Origin: Meira nashicola
Taxonomy: Eukaryota; Basidiomycota; Exobasidiomycetes; Exobasidiales; Brachybasidiaceae
Assembly (NCBI GenBank): GCA_001600355.1
Contig: BCJU01000005.1
Location: forward strand, 84,775-148,774
Length of the DNA stretch: 64,000 nt
Reading direction: 5' to 3'
A program made the translations under genes and the position numbers. This document shows, piece after piece, positions 53,951-62,048 of this stretch (position 1 is its first letter; each line of letters begins with the position of its first letter). The notes under the pieces are model-generated. The model saw only the letters and a list, made by a program, of their open reading frames with translations, had not been told where the DNA came from and made no database searches.

Positions 53951-54774
53951 TTTTGACAGAAGTACATCAACGAAAAGTACATCAAACGATTTGGTGCTTT
54001 GACAATGCTGGAAATACGATGCTCCTCCCCGATTTACGCTTCCTATTTGCTTGCTTGAGAATTAGTATACATGAATTTGACGAAGAAACTTGATGAGCTG
54101 CTCTACAGATGGTATCAGTGATGGTGGTAAGAGAGATATTTCATTCATCTTTTTCCATACCCTCTTCTTTTGGCTTTAGCTTTCACGAGGTACCCCGTGC
54201 TGATAACGATGCACGTCTCGGGCGATTTATTGAGTTTATGCGTGTGTGTATGTGTGTAAAGTGAATACAAAAGTCGCTGCCTTGTTAAGAATTCTCCTAA
54301 GCGGTATCTCCTTCACATTGGCATGCATGCCGCAACTTTTAACGCTTAAGTTGCCTTGCTGTGCCTGATCCAAAGTCCACAACTATTGGCAGCAAATCGT
54401 GGCTAAGTTTAGCGCGTGTGAGCGTGTTTGAACCTCTAAATAGCTTAGCGTGTGATTGTGTGTAGGAAATAAAGCTTTGAAGGAGACAATTATATAATCA
54501 AGCTATCTAGATTTCGATACCTGGTATTTTCGTTCTCAACTTTATCCTTGATCGTTTACACCGAGCAGAATATTGTATCGAAATATGCTTTCACTCCTTT
54601 TCGTAATCCCTTTATTCTCTAGTAATTAATATTATTATAAAATAGAGGGGATAAGAAAGCCCCTTTCATCTTTAAGTCTTTTTTTATATAAATATTTTAG
54701 TCATCAATATATAATCTTGTCTTATAAAACCCATACATTTTTCATAAATAATCTTTATTCTACATAGAGCATCA
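53951..54774. other. Divergent gap before the RNase H array
   Basis: It contains the hydrolase promoter and, from about 54600, strongly AT-rich DNA with TTATAAAA near 54722, which fits a promoter of the first array gene. A GT-rich stretch lies at 54240-54260. Confidence 0.45.
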
Positions 54775-55083
54775 ATGAAGAACAACAACACTAACTTCTA
54801 CGCTGTACGAAATGGAAGAAATCCGGGCATCTACAATACGAAAGAAGATTGTGAAAGGCAAATAAACGGATTCAGTGGTGCAGAATATCAAACATGTCAA
54901 ACATGGCAAGAAGCACGGAATTATGTTTTAAGAATTATGATTAACCCAATCTCTCAATCTTATAAGAATGTTGCAAAGTATCGTGATGAAAGCGAAATTA
55001 TTAAAAGGATAAGTCAACCTCCAAGAACAAATAAAAGAAAGTTAAGAGAAGATGATAAAGAAGATCGGATAAAAAAATTATAA
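54775..55083 (+). CDS. RNase H1-type hybrid-binding domain protein without RNase H domain
   Basis: The 102-aa product starts with a domain of about 45 residues matching the RNase H1 hybrid-binding domain: NFYAVRNGRNPGIYNTKEDC, then FSGAEYQTCQTWQEARNYV. That domain holds RNA/DNA hybrids and dsRNA. Here two binding positions are eroded: the Trp of the usual TW-EC is Lys (TKEDC), and the FKKF/YKKF strand is YQTC. Nothing of the RNase H domain follows, only a Lys/Arg-rich tail (TNKRKLREDDKEDRIKKL). The ATG context ATCAATGAAGAA is nearly the same as that of the gene at 56705, a sign of recent shared ancestry. It may be a decayed duplicate or a small nucleic-acid binder. Confidence 0.75.
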   Translation: MKNNNTNFYAVRNGRNPGIYNTKEDCERQINGFSGAEYQTCQTWQEARNYVLRIMINPISQSYKNVAKYRDESEIIKRISQPPRTNKRKLREDDKEDRIKKL

Positions 55084-55311
55084 AAAGTAGTCATCAATCA
55101 ATCAAACCGAAGAAGTAAGATTGATTTCTATCCTTTGTTTATACTCATTTTAAATTATCTTACGGCTCCGTTACGCTTGGTCTCCGCGCCGTTACACGGT
55201 CCCTCTTATTCATTCTCAATAGAATATGTCTTTACCAAATGAAGTTATTCTAGTAGAAATGGTTACTTTCTTTTCCACCATACTTATGATAAAACATAAT
55301 ACTTCCTTCAA

Positions 55312-56214
55312 ATGGGAAAAGGTGGTTTTTACGCTGTTCGTAAAGGTAAATTACCTGGAGTATATACTACGTGGGGCGAATGTGAAGCACAAGTGAGAGG
55401 ATTTGGAGGTGCGAGATATAAAAAGTTTTCAACGTTTGAAGAAGCGCGAAGATTTGTTGAAGAAACTGGCACTCGTATGGCAAAACCTTCAGGAGGATTT
55501 CGTTATAACGCTTGTGAACCTGATAAACTTGATTTTAGTCGTAGCAGATATTATCAAGCCGTAGAAGAAAACAATTCAAGCGGAAGAAGTGATGTTCCTT
55601 TTTATCAACAATCAAGAAAAAGAGAAGAACTTCCTCAAATTGAAACACCAACCAGTCCACCAATGAAACGAATTTGCTCCGATACAGAATCACAGGAGGA
55701 GGAAGTAGAAGTTTATATAAAAGTGATAATTATTAACAAAGATGAAGCAAAATGGAAGTTATGTTTTCCCGAATACGTAAAAGATTCAAAAGAATATTGT
55801 AGCAGAGGTGGAATAGAGCGTAATACACGTCGAGCAGGTTTAATGGCAATCCTTCGTGCAATAGAATCTCATCCTAAAGATCAAAAAGATATTCAACTTC
55901 ATATCTATACAAATAATGAAATTTCCGTTAAATGTATAAAAACTTGGAATGGCGAACTTCAAGGTGATGAATATATCAATTTAACAGAAGAAGGAGATTT
56001 GATCAAAAAATGTGGTGAAAAAATACAAAATTGTATTCGTTTACCAATCTTGGAATACGTCAAATCTGATTATGAAGAATCGATTGAAGAAGGTTCTGAT
56101 CAAACAAATCAACGTGATGCCGGCTGGGGTGACTTTGAACCATTTTTATCTGATGATGAAGAATTTAATCAAATATATTTCAACGACAATAAAGGGAAGG
56201 GAAAGCAGCTCTGA
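55312..56214 (+). CDS. RNase H1 paralogue: intact hybrid-binding domain, catalytically dead RNase H domain
   Basis: The 300-aa product begins with a well-preserved hybrid-binding domain (GFYAVRKGKLPGVYTTWGEC, then GGARYKKFSTFEEARRFV), with the binding Trp and the two Lys kept. A disordered linker leads to a remnant RNase H fold from about residue 135. Every catalytic position is lost: the first strand is YIKVIIINKDEAKW with no YTDG, RAELMAI has become RAGLMAI (Glu to Gly), TDSQ has become TNNE (Asp to Asn), and the GHS/ADxLA end is gone. The LRAIESHPKD and LHIYTNN strings still show the fold. The frame is intact over 300 codons, so the protein seems to be retained. An acidic tail ends it. Confidence 0.85.
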   Translation: MGKGGFYAVRKGKLPGVYTTWGECEAQVRGFGGARYKKFSTFEEARRFVEETGTRMAKPSGGFRYNACEPDKLDFSRSRYYQAVEENNSSGRSDVPFYQQSRKREELPQIETPTSPPMKRICSDTESQEEEVEVYIKVIIINKDEAKWKLCFPEYVKDSKEYCSRGGIERNTRRAGLMAILRAIESHPKDQKDIQLHIYTNNEISVKCIKTWNGELQGDEYINLTEEGDLIKKCGEKIQNCIRLPILEYVKSDYEESIEEGSDQTNQRDAGWGDFEPFLSDDEEFNQIYFNDNKGKGKQL

Positions 56215-56704
56215 GCACAAGTATTAAATATATGGAAGCTATTATTCCGAGACATATGAGGCGGAGAATGAAAGGGACAATTTTTTAAATATTTTCGTTC
56301 GGCTCCTTGTAAGACGCAATATGCTATTTATCTATAATCAGGCTGTATTTGAATACGTTTAACATATTCTCTATAGAATATTGTGGGCTGAGGTTTGCCG
56401 ATAATGAGCTTTAAAATTTGGAAAAAAGATTAGCCTTGATACATATAATATTTAAATTTCCGATATCGGTAAAATATAATTATACGCTTTTGTAATAAAG
56501 GATCGACTCAGCATTTTTATCAAATAAGCAAAACTCAGTAGGGCATCCTTTTAAAGGAAATTATAAATTGTATAAATATAACTGAGCTTTTCTTCATCTT
56601 AATGTTTACCCTCTACTTTTCCTTTAATTCACCACTTTATAATCCTATCTTCACTTCTATTTTTTCAAGAAATATTTTCTATCAATTTATAAAGGCAATC
56701 ATCA
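56215..56704. other. AT-rich spacer inside the RNase H array
   Basis: No gene is seen. TATA-like ATTATAAATTGTATAAATATA lies near 56560-56581, about 130 bp before the next ATG. Confidence 0.5.
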
Positions 56705-57412
56705 ATGAAGAAAAAAGGTGGTTTCTACAGTGTTCGTATTGGCCGTGCCCCTGGAGTTTATACTTCTTGGGAAGAATGTGAAAAGCATGTAAGCCATTTT
56801 AGTGGTGCAGAATTCAAGAAATTCAAATCAAAAGAAGAAGCAGAGAACTTTGTTAACTTGAAAAACCAAAATTCAAACTGTAGTTCATCTTCACCTACTA
56901 TCGAAGATGCTAAATACGCCGAAAAAGCTACTTTTACTGATAAACAAAAAAGTAATGATAACAGTGGTCAATCTAGTACTCAAGATAAGCTTCCTTCAGT
57001 ATCTTCATCTATTCGCGAGATTGAGGTATTGATTGAAGTATTCAAGTGTGGCGAAGAATGGCTTTGGCATGCATCATTTATCATCTGCGAGATTACTAAT
57101 AAGGAATGGACTATGCAATCTATACGAGAGGATGAAACAGCTGCTGGTTTTACGGCGGTTCTTCGTGCTTTAGAAGCTTGTCCTGATAAAGAAGCTCGTC
57201 TTCGTTTTAATTCTCGTAGAGAATCTCGTAATCTTGCAAAATATCAAAACGTCTTGATGTACGATAAACCAGAAATTCTCGGCAAGCATGAAGACTTATA
57301 TCAAAAATGTAAGCAAGAGATGCGTAAGTACAGTGATATGCCAAAGTTCGATTGGAACGATCCGATGAAACGTATGAATCAGCAAAGAAAGATTAATTTT
57401 TTTAATCTCTAG
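56705..57412 (+). CDS. RNase H1 paralogue: intact hybrid-binding domain, dead RNase H domain (second copy)
   Basis: The 235-aa product has a good hybrid-binding domain (GFYSVRIGRAPGVYTSWEEC, then GAEFKKFKSKEEAENFV), a disordered linker of about 55 residues, and a strongly decayed RNase H domain from about residue 100. The equivalent of RAELMAIIRAI is AAGFTAVLRAL (Glu to Gly), and the equivalent of IFTDSQ is RFNSRR (Asp to Asn). The first Asp and the C-terminal His/Asp motifs are missing. Like its left neighbour it has Gly where the catalytic Glu should be, which suggests the two arose from one already inactive ancestor. A role as an RNA/DNA-hybrid or dsRNA binder without cleavage is inferred. 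Confidence 0.85.
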   Translation: MKKKGGFYSVRIGRAPGVYTSWEECEKHVSHFSGAEFKKFKSKEEAENFVNLKNQNSNCSSSSPTIEDAKYAEKATFTDKQKSNDNSGQSSTQDKLPSVSSSIREIEVLIEVFKCGEEWLWHASFIICEITNKEWTMQSIREDETAAGFTAVLRALEACPDKEARLRFNSRRESRNLAKYQNVLMYDKPEILGKHEDLYQKCKQEMRKYSDMPKFDWNDPMKRMNQQRKINFFNL

Positions 57413-57889
57413 AAACATTTCTACTTTCTTTGTATATCTACCAAATGAATTTCATTTTCTCTAAATCATCATAATTCTATTCTATGATAAGATGTTGATT
57501 ATATAAGTTACTATTATAGGCAGACAAATAGTGTTTGTGGCTGAATTTAGCGTGCTTATAAAAAGAATGTTTTAGGCTGAGCCAGCGCCTACGCTTAGGC
57601 CTCTTTCAAAAAATTAATATTCTTCAGCCTTTCGTTTGCCTGTTTGACTTTCCTAATACCATCCTTTCAACATATTTATAAGTCAAAGGTGAACAAAGTT
57701 GTTTGAACAGCTTGGAGAAGTCACCTGCAATTTCATTCAAGAAAAGTGCGCTCCTTCTTTGCTCAAATCGGCATTGGCCGTTCGGTCAGAAGTAGAGGTG
57801 GCATTTGGGTGGGCAAGAATAACATATTCGGATTAGCGAAATATTTCAAACGTATAACTGAATCTTCTCAACAAGATCAGCAACAATCG
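57413..57889. other. Spacer and 5' leader of the canonical RNase H1 gene
   Basis: The last 183 nt (57707-57889) form an open frame joined to the RNase H1 ATG without any ATG of their own. They encode an Arg/Ser/Phe-rich, nearly acid-free peptide; see the findings. The rest is AT-rich with no gene. Confidence 0.5.
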
Positions 57890-58891
57890 ATGGCAAAAGG
57901 AACAAAGTTTTATGCTGTTCGTGTAGGAAAGCAACCTGGAGTATATGCTACGTGGGACGAATGTGAAACTCAAGTGAAAGGCTTTGGAGGTGCAATCTAT
58001 AAGAAGTTTACCACGCAACAAGAAGCAAATGCATTCATAGCGGGAGGCAGTAGCGAATCAAGCTCGAAAAAAACCCGAAACTCTTCCAATGAAGCTCTCA
58101 ATGGATCTTCATTCGCATATATTGATACCTCTTCCGGTTTAATTGTGAGCCAAAGTGAACATTCTAACGGATCTTTAAACGGCACTTCTTCATCAAAGCG
58201 AAAGAGTATCGAAAGTGAAAGACCTTTGACCAAAAAGCCTCGTCTGCCTTATCCAAAGTCAAGCATGCCAGATCCTGTTACCCCTGATGGCGTTCGTGTG
58301 ATCCCAGTATATACAGATGGAGCAGCTTCTGCTAACGGAAAAGGAGCCAGAGCCAAAGCAGGATGGGGTGTATACTTTCCGGACTATAACTATTTGAGTG
58401 AAAGTTGTAGGCTTGATGGATCAGAACAAACGAACAATAGAGCAGAATTGATGGCAATCATTCGTGCGATTCAACTCAATCCCGATCCAAAAGCACAATT
58501 ACACATTTTCACCGATAGTCAATATTCCATCAATTGTTTAACTGATTGGCAATTCAAATGGAGAAGAAATAATTGGAAACGTGGAAAAGATGAAGATGTT
58601 AAGAATAAGGATCTGATCAGATTATGCGAATTTGAGATACGCAAATGCGCCCATAGACCAATCATCACATACGTAAAAGGTCATTCATCCAACAAAGGCA
58701 ATAAAGAAGCCGATCGATTAGCAGTAATCGGTGCTGCAATGCCTTCTATACCTCAACCTGATTGGAAGAATCACGAGCCACCTCCTTCTGACGATGAAGA
58801 TTACGCTCGACAACAAGCTGCAGCATTTTGGCGAAAAGCGGGATTTTCCAAAGAAGATTCATTGAAGAAAGCTGGAAACGGGCAAGATTGA
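57890..58891 (+). CDS. RNH1: Canonical RNase H1 (ribonuclease HI)
   Basis: The 333-aa enzyme cuts the RNA strand of RNA/DNA hybrids, removing R-loops and primers. The hybrid-binding domain is at residues 4-50 (KFYAVRVGKQPGVYATWDEC, then GAIYKKFTTQQEANAFI). After a disordered, Ser-rich linker with basic patches, the RNase H domain holds all catalytic residues: YTDGA, NRAELMAIIRAI, FTDSQYS, VKGHSSNKGNKEADRLA (D-E-D plus His and the last Asp). The basic handle is present (DWQFKWRRNNWKRGKDEDV). ATG at 57890 is the first in frame. The frame continues upstream for 61 codons as a presequence-like peptide, so an additional mitochondrial form started at a non-AUG codon is possible. This is presumably the parent copy of the array. 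Confidence 0.95.
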   Translation: MAKGTKFYAVRVGKQPGVYATWDECETQVKGFGGAIYKKFTTQQEANAFIAGGSSESSSKKTRNSSNEALNGSSFAYIDTSSGLIVSQSEHSNGSLNGTSSSKRKSIESERPLTKKPRLPYPKSSMPDPVTPDGVRVIPVYTDGAASANGKGARAKAGWGVYFPDYNYLSESCRLDGSEQTNNRAELMAIIRAIQLNPDPKAQLHIFTDSQYSINCLTDWQFKWRRNNWKRGKDEDVKNKDLIRLCEFEIRKCAHRPIITYVKGHSSNKGNKEADRLAVIGAAMPSIPQPDWKNHEPPPSDDEDYARQQAAAFWRKAGFSKEDSLKKAGNGQD

Positions 58892-59141
58892 ATTAGACGA
58901 TTTATGCAATACGCTCTATCTTTATACCCCACTCATCAATTGTACAATATCATTCATTTTAATCTTGTAGATCATTCGAGTAGATGTTTAATCGCGACTT
59001 TGTGATATGTTGCGCTTTACTCGGGTCTATCACATGCACAAAGGGGAGGGCGCAATAAGTCCGAATAAGATTAATATGCGACAAATCACATTGTCATATC
59101 ACTTCCGATGCACAAATGGGGCGGAGCCGTTTGATTAATAA

Positions 59142-59888
59142 ATGGCAAGCATTTTTTCATTCTCTCTTACGATCATCATCATCGTCAACATCATTCTTGT
59201 TGTTCACACAATGAAACAAAACAAGGGAAAAAAACGCAAATATATCGAAGTGGAAGATGATGATGATGAACAGCAAGATGCCAACAAAGGAATCAGTATG
59301 CGAAGGCGAGATTCAGGAATTGTAGAAAAAGAAGAAGAAGAAAATTGTCTGATTATCGCTTATACTGATGGATCATTTCGAGGTCCAAAAGATGAATCTG
59401 AATGTTCATGTTTAAATAGAGCTGGATATGGAATTTATTTTCCAACATATAAAATACCTAAAAAATCAAAATCACAAGAATTATTTTTTTGGGGTCGTGT
59501 ACCGGGTAAAATTCAAAATTCAAGAAGAGCAGAAATTTATGCCGTTATACGTGCAATTCAACTTTGTCCAGATAAAAATGCAAAATTACACATTTTCACA
59601 GATTACAAAACTACAACAATGATGAAAACTGATTTTCGTTCTTGGTCAATCAAAGGTACTTCTGATATGGACCTTTGGATAACATTACGTCGTGAAATGT
59701 ACCTTCGTAAACACGTTCCAACTTTAAGTCATGTTAAAGGACATTCGGGTAATCATGGAAATAATAAGGCAGATGAATATGCAAAGAAAGGTACTCAACT
59801 TAAATGTGAAAAAGATGAATGTAGAATAACGATGAAGCAAATTTCAACAAAGACAACAAAGATGGTAGAAGTTTTAGAGGCGTTATAG
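59142..59888 (+). CDS. RNase H-only paralogue with hydrophobic N-terminus and Cys signature (catalytic residues intact)
   Basis: The 248-aa product lacks the hybrid-binding domain. From ATG at 59142 it begins with a hydrophobic run (IFSFSLTIIIIVNIILVV) like a signal anchor. A second ATG at 59211, with A at -3, would give a soluble form starting MKQNKGKKRK. The RNase H domain keeps the full set: YTDGSF, RRAEIYAVIRAIQ, IFTDYK, VKGHSGNHGNNKADEYA. Compared with the canonical copy, the segment from TD to GHS is 50 instead of 59 residues because the basic handle is missing. A C-x-C pair precedes RAGYGIYF and a C-x4-C pair (CEKDEC) follows the last helix. Activity is likely, but substrate grip must differ. 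Confidence 0.85.
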   Translation: MASIFSFSLTIIIIVNIILVVHTMKQNKGKKRKYIEVEDDDDEQQDANKGISMRRRDSGIVEKEEEENCLIIAYTDGSFRGPKDESECSCLNRAGYGIYFPTYKIPKKSKSQELFFWGRVPGKIQNSRRAEIYAVIRAIQLCPDKNAKLHIFTDYKTTTMMKTDFRSWSIKGTSDMDLWITLRREMYLRKHVPTLSHVKGHSGNHGNNKADEYAKKGTQLKCEKDECRITMKQISTKTTKMVEVLEAL

Positions 59889-60232
59889 TTATTTGTCATT
59901 CAGTCTCGATTCCGTCTATCAACTGTATTATTTAATGACTGCTTTTGCTTCATTTTGTTCTCATAATGTATATATTATTTATGCTTCATTCATCGTCATC
60001 GTTTTTTTGTCATGTTATAACCAGTAGGGTATTTATCGGCACCGTTTCATAATAGCAATCATACCAAATGGCGTAAAACAAGAACATCTACCCGTTCGAT
60101 CTTTCTTAAAGTCACAATCGGTATCATTCTTGAAGATATAAAAATCATACATCATTAAAGAACATCTCCCTTCACTTTCCTCCATCTTAAACGATACCTT
60201 GTCCAGCTTATTCTGAACACATAATTACCACA
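59889..60232. other. Spacer inside the RNase H array
   Basis: AT-rich, with GATATAAAAATCATAC near 60136, a likely TATA element about 95 bp before the next ATG. No gene is seen. Confidence 0.5.
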
Positions 60233-60793
60233 ATGGGAAGGAGAAGCAGATGTGATTCTGATGATGAAGAAGATCTCACAAACAATAAAACGAAAAGATT
60301 TAAAGGTCAAAATCGAAAGGCTATTATTAAAGTGTACGTTGATGGATCTTTTTGGAAAAAAGGATTAAATAAAGGAGAAGCAAAAGGATTACTATGTAAT
60401 TGTACTCAAAGAGCAGGTTATGGTATTTATTTACCCGGATGTACGAATGATAACCGTTGTGGAAGAGCACCAAAGAAGATTAAAAAAAGTAGTGATGCTG
60501 AATTTTATGCAATCACTCAAGCTATTCAATTATGTCGTACTAGAAAAGTTCAAGTACACATCTTTACAGATTGTCTTACGGCAGTTCATATTAGTGAAAA
60601 ATATCAATTTTGGTTAAAAGATGGAAAAAAACGAAAAGAACATATCAAAAAGATGTTTGAAGCAATGCAATCGTGCACACACCTACCTAAATTACTCTTT
60701 GTTCGTGGTCATTCAGGTGATAAAGGTAATGATATGGCAGACGGATTAGCTAAACAAGGTATGCGAAGAAGGTGTTCGGGAAATTGCGTTTGA
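60233..60793 (+). CDS. RNase H-only paralogue with four-Cys signature (catalytic residues intact)
   Basis: The 186-aa product has a short, basic, acidic-patched N-terminus (MGRRSRCDSDDEEDL) that could be nuclear, then an RNase H domain with all key residues: YVDGSF, SSDAEFYAITQAIQ, IFTDCLT, VRGHSGDKGNDMADGLA. The handle loop is absent, with exactly the same 50-residue TD-to-GHS spacing as its two sisters. A C-x-C pair (LLCNC) stands just before QRAGYGIYLP, and a C-x3-C pair (CSGNC) ends the protein after GMRRR. No hybrid-binding domain is present. It is a single exon with a true ATG. Confidence 0.87.
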   Translation: MGRRSRCDSDDEEDLTNNKTKRFKGQNRKAIIKVYVDGSFWKKGLNKGEAKGLLCNCTQRAGYGIYLPGCTNDNRCGRAPKKIKKSSDAEFYAITQAIQLCRTRKVQVHIFTDCLTAVHISEKYQFWLKDGKKRKEHIKKMFEAMQSCTHLPKLLFVRGHSGDKGNDMADGLAKQGMRRRCSGNCV

Positions 60794-61075
60794 ATTGGGA
60801 TATTTTGTATGTAGAATGTAACCGACTGTATTTATTTTTTTATTTTCAATTTCTTCTTGACGTCATACAATCAGTAACGGCGCCGTCAATAATATCATTT
60901 CGCCTCATTTAAAAATATGAATTGATTTTTGAGAAGGACTTTAAAGCAGATTTTTATCTTATCCTTAAGCCATCTTCATCCTTTATAAAGAAACTTTAGC
61001 CCTAAATCATAATAGCTCTTAAAAATAGACAAGATTAAAGGATTTTCGGGGTTTAAAGAAAGGTTCTATACATTG

Positions 61076-61549
61076 ATGTCGAATCCTTATGTTCCGGTAT
61101 ACGTTGATGGATCTTATTGGGAACAAGGTTATGGAATTCCATCAGATCTACAATGCGCTTGCAATATTAGGGCAGGCTATGGAGTTTATTTTCCGACTCT
61201 CAATAGATCATTTTATGGTCGAGCACCAGATTACGTTGAAACAAATAATGACGCTGAAATATATGCTATTATTCAAGCAATGAGACATTACGGAAACATT
61301 AATACAAGATTATACATTTTCACTGATTCGCAAGATTCGATTAGAATATGCGGTCAATATAACGATTGGTTGAGCGATAGATTTTTGTTTAGTCGTTTAC
61401 ATCAAGAACTTTTTCAAGAAATGAATAATCTCAATCAATTACCTCGTTTATATTACGTTCGTGCCCATTCAAATAGTCAAGGTAACAATATTGCCAATTC
61501 ATTAGCAAGACAAGGTATGCGATCAAGTTGTGGCGGATATTGCGCCTAA
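61076..61549 (+). CDS. RNase H-only paralogue, minimal, last catalytic Asp replaced by Asn
   Basis: The 157-aa product is almost only an RNase H domain: YVDGSYW at residue 8, NNDAEIYAIIQAM, IFTDSQDS, VRAHSNSQGNNIANSLARQGM. Three acidic residues and the His remain, but the last Asp (D134 in E. coli RNase HI) is Asn. E. coli variants with Asn at this position keep much of their activity, so this copy may still cut. It shares the C-x-C pair before IRAGYGVYFP (QCACN), the C-x3-C end (CGGYC) and the missing handle with its sisters. ATG at 61076 is used; the codon before it is TTG. Confidence 0.87.
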   Translation: MSNPYVPVYVDGSYWEQGYGIPSDLQCACNIRAGYGVYFPTLNRSFYGRAPDYVETNNDAEIYAIIQAMRHYGNINTRLYIFTDSQDSIRICGQYNDWLSDRFLFSRLHQELFQEMNNLNQLPRLYYVRAHSNSQGNNIANSLARQGMRSSCGGYCA

Positions 61550-62048
61550 AATAATAAATCTAAGAAAATAATTCCCTTTTCCAAACTATCGGTTCCGCCA
61601 ATCATATATTTTTCCTCACATTTTATTAATAAAGGCGCCGAATTTTACCATGTATCTTTAAAGAAAAGGGTGATAATCTTGATAAATAGTGTTTTGAATC
61701 TCAATTCTTAAAGAATAGTTCATAACAATGATATGCATGAATAGTTGGCAGAAAGGTTGTATGAAGAAATAAAAGAACGACAATGTTTACCACTCATATT
61801 CGTTTTGACGCAAATATGCACTGATGGCAATCGTAACAAATATTTCACACACACTACCTCGTCCTAAACAATGAGTTCACTCGTACCAATCATTCGGTTC
61901 ATGGCTTGACAAAATATGTATACTGATATTGATTGACTGTACATGATCGTGTGAGACAAGCCGGCTCAAATTTTGAAAAGGGGGGTTGGGGATATGGGGA
62001 AAAAGCGAAACGGCGAGGGCGAAAGGGGAGAAAACATCATCATCCCAA
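61550..62048. other. Intergenic, 3' of the RNase H array and 3' of RPS2
   Basis: Convergent 3' flanks. No gene is seen. A G-rich run lies at 61980-61990. Confidence 0.45.

Larger units (their letters stand above)
54775..61549 (+). other. Tandem array of seven RNase H1-derived genes
   Basis: Seven head-to-tail genes on one strand share the hybrid-binding domain, the RNase H fold, or both. Order: degenerate HBD only; HBD plus dead RNase H (two copies); canonical RNase H1; RNase H only (three copies). Gaps are 230-500 bp and the DNA is more AT-rich than its surroundings. No reverse transcriptase, integrase or terminal repeats lie nearby, so this looks like local gene duplication rather than a retroelement. 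Confidence 0.9.

Noticed and set aside
54775..61549. RNase H array as a remnant of a retroelement
   Set aside because: No reverse transcriptase, integrase, gag-like frame or terminal repeats are seen, and the copies resemble cellular RNase H1 with its hybrid-binding domain.
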